From: JBCCGI01 sp039029355
GTDB taxonomy: Bacteria > Planctomycetota > UBA1135 > GCA-002686595
NCBI GenBank assembly: GCA_039029355.1
Contig: JBCCGI010000077.1
Location: 1-38,692, forward strand
DNA: 38,692 nucleotides
Direction: 5' to 3'
Each line of letters starts with the position of its first letter. The first letter of the stretch is position 1. The position numbers and the translations under genes were made by a program. The notes beneath the pieces are model-generated. The model saw only the letters and a program-made list of their open reading frames with translations, ran no database searches and was not told the DNA's origin. Shown one piece after another: positions 38,515 through 38,692 of this stretch.

Positions 38515-38692
38515 GGGGTGGCTCCGCTGGGCGGGGTGGTTCCGGGTTGGGTGGTTCCGCCGCTGGGTTGCGCCGCGCCGCCGCCGGGTTGCGCGCCGTC
38601 ACCGCCGGGCTGCGCGCCGTCACCGCCGGGCTGCGCGCCGTCGCCGCCGGGCTGCGCGCCGCCGCCTCCGGGCTGCGCGCTGCCGCCTCCGG
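38511..38692 (-). CDS. 3' end of a gene with a Gly/Gln/Pro heptad-repeat tail (partial)
   Basis: The minus-strand frame that ends with TGA at 38511-38513 stays open to the right edge, so the 5' part lies outside the window. The visible 60 codons are low complexity: heptads of the form AQPGGDG or AQPGGGG, then AQPSGGTTQPGTTPPSGATP and stop. The TGA shares ATGA with the start of the 973-residue protein, as at the other junctions of this operon, which supports this frame over the Arg/Pro-rich alternative. The tail is probably a flexible linker or surface-exposed extension; the product's function cannot be told from this piece. Confidence 0.6.
   Translation of the reverse strand, partial: GGGSAQPGGGGAQPGGDGAQPGGDGAQPGGDGAQPGGGAAQPSGGTTQPGTTPPSGATP
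38580..38692 (-). repeat. 21-base tandem repeat encoding the AQPGGDG heptads
   Basis: Units of 21 bases start at 38580, 38601, 38622, 38643 and 38664, with a partial unit at 38685 that continues past the edge. The units at 38601 and 38622 are identical; the others differ by a few bases. The period is a multiple of three and keeps the minus-strand frame open, so copy number can change without frameshift. Confidence 0.85.

Noticed and set aside
38580..38692. A possible CRISPR array
   Set aside because: The 21-base units are contiguous with no spacers and keep a reading frame, so this is a coding tandem repeat.
29007..38692. A prophage lysis module
   Set aside because: The hydrolases would fit, but no holin, spanin, capsid, tail, integrase or terminase gene is visible, and there are three amidases plus two proteases, which is unlike a lysis cassette.

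Overview
The window is a very G+C-rich bacterial segment. The style of its genes suggests a member of the Planctomycetota: many secreted proteins have a short hydrophobic leader ending in Ala-Gln, an ECF sigma factor is fused to a membrane and beta-domain extension, and starts with weak or no Shine-Dalgarno (SD) sites are common. This is an inference from gene style; no rRNA or other marker gene is present. I saw no tRNA, rRNA, CRISPR array, insertion sequence or phage structural gene, and no gene-free stretch exceeds about 200 bases.

Layout. (1) 1-4221: a small secreted RTX-like protein (minus strand) faces a 1000-residue winged-helix/ATPase/TPR regulator (plus strand). (2) 4292-7965: a secreted propeller-like protein broken by a one-base frameshift, then a membrane-anchored S41-type protease, both on the minus strand. 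(3) 8061-15100: a heavy-metal RND efflux operon made of a His-rich exported protein, TolC-type outer-membrane factor, lipoprotein adaptor, RND pump and His-rich lipoprotein. Two of its genes appear to start with TTG. (4) 15230-18010: an ECF sigma factor fused in frame to a transmembrane segment and a large exported region, with a well-formed internal ribosome-binding site at the junction. It ends at a strong intrinsic terminator. (5) 18209-22174: three tandem paralogues of a secreted beta-helix-like protein. Copies 1 and 2 share a spaced promoter-like block, and their 3' ends are almost identical. (6) 22293-28805: a secreted Kelch-repeat protein, a small coiled-coil protein, a 993-residue secreted protein and a polytopic membrane protein.

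(7) 29007-38692 is the most unusual part. It is an island of wall- and protein-degrading enzymes that all lack recognisable export signals. It holds three Amidase_3-type N-acetylmuramoyl-L-alanine amidases (one fused to an extensin-like/VanY-like C-terminal domain), a permuted NlpC/P60-type cysteine hydrolase, a trypsin-like protease and a papain-like protease whose N-terminal half looks like a degenerate amidase domain. It also has a 973-residue protein of unknown function and the 3' end of a gene with a Gly/Gln/Pro-rich heptad-repeat tail. The five minus-strand genes at the right (38692 down to 32896) are joined by four consecutive 4-base stop/start overlaps and end at a hairpin, so they read as one operon. 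An A+T-richer orphan gene lies between the two halves of the island. Leaderless hydrolases clustered this way fit cargo or effectors delivered by a non-Sec route, or enzymes released on lysis. No delivery machinery is visible in the window, so that role is inference.
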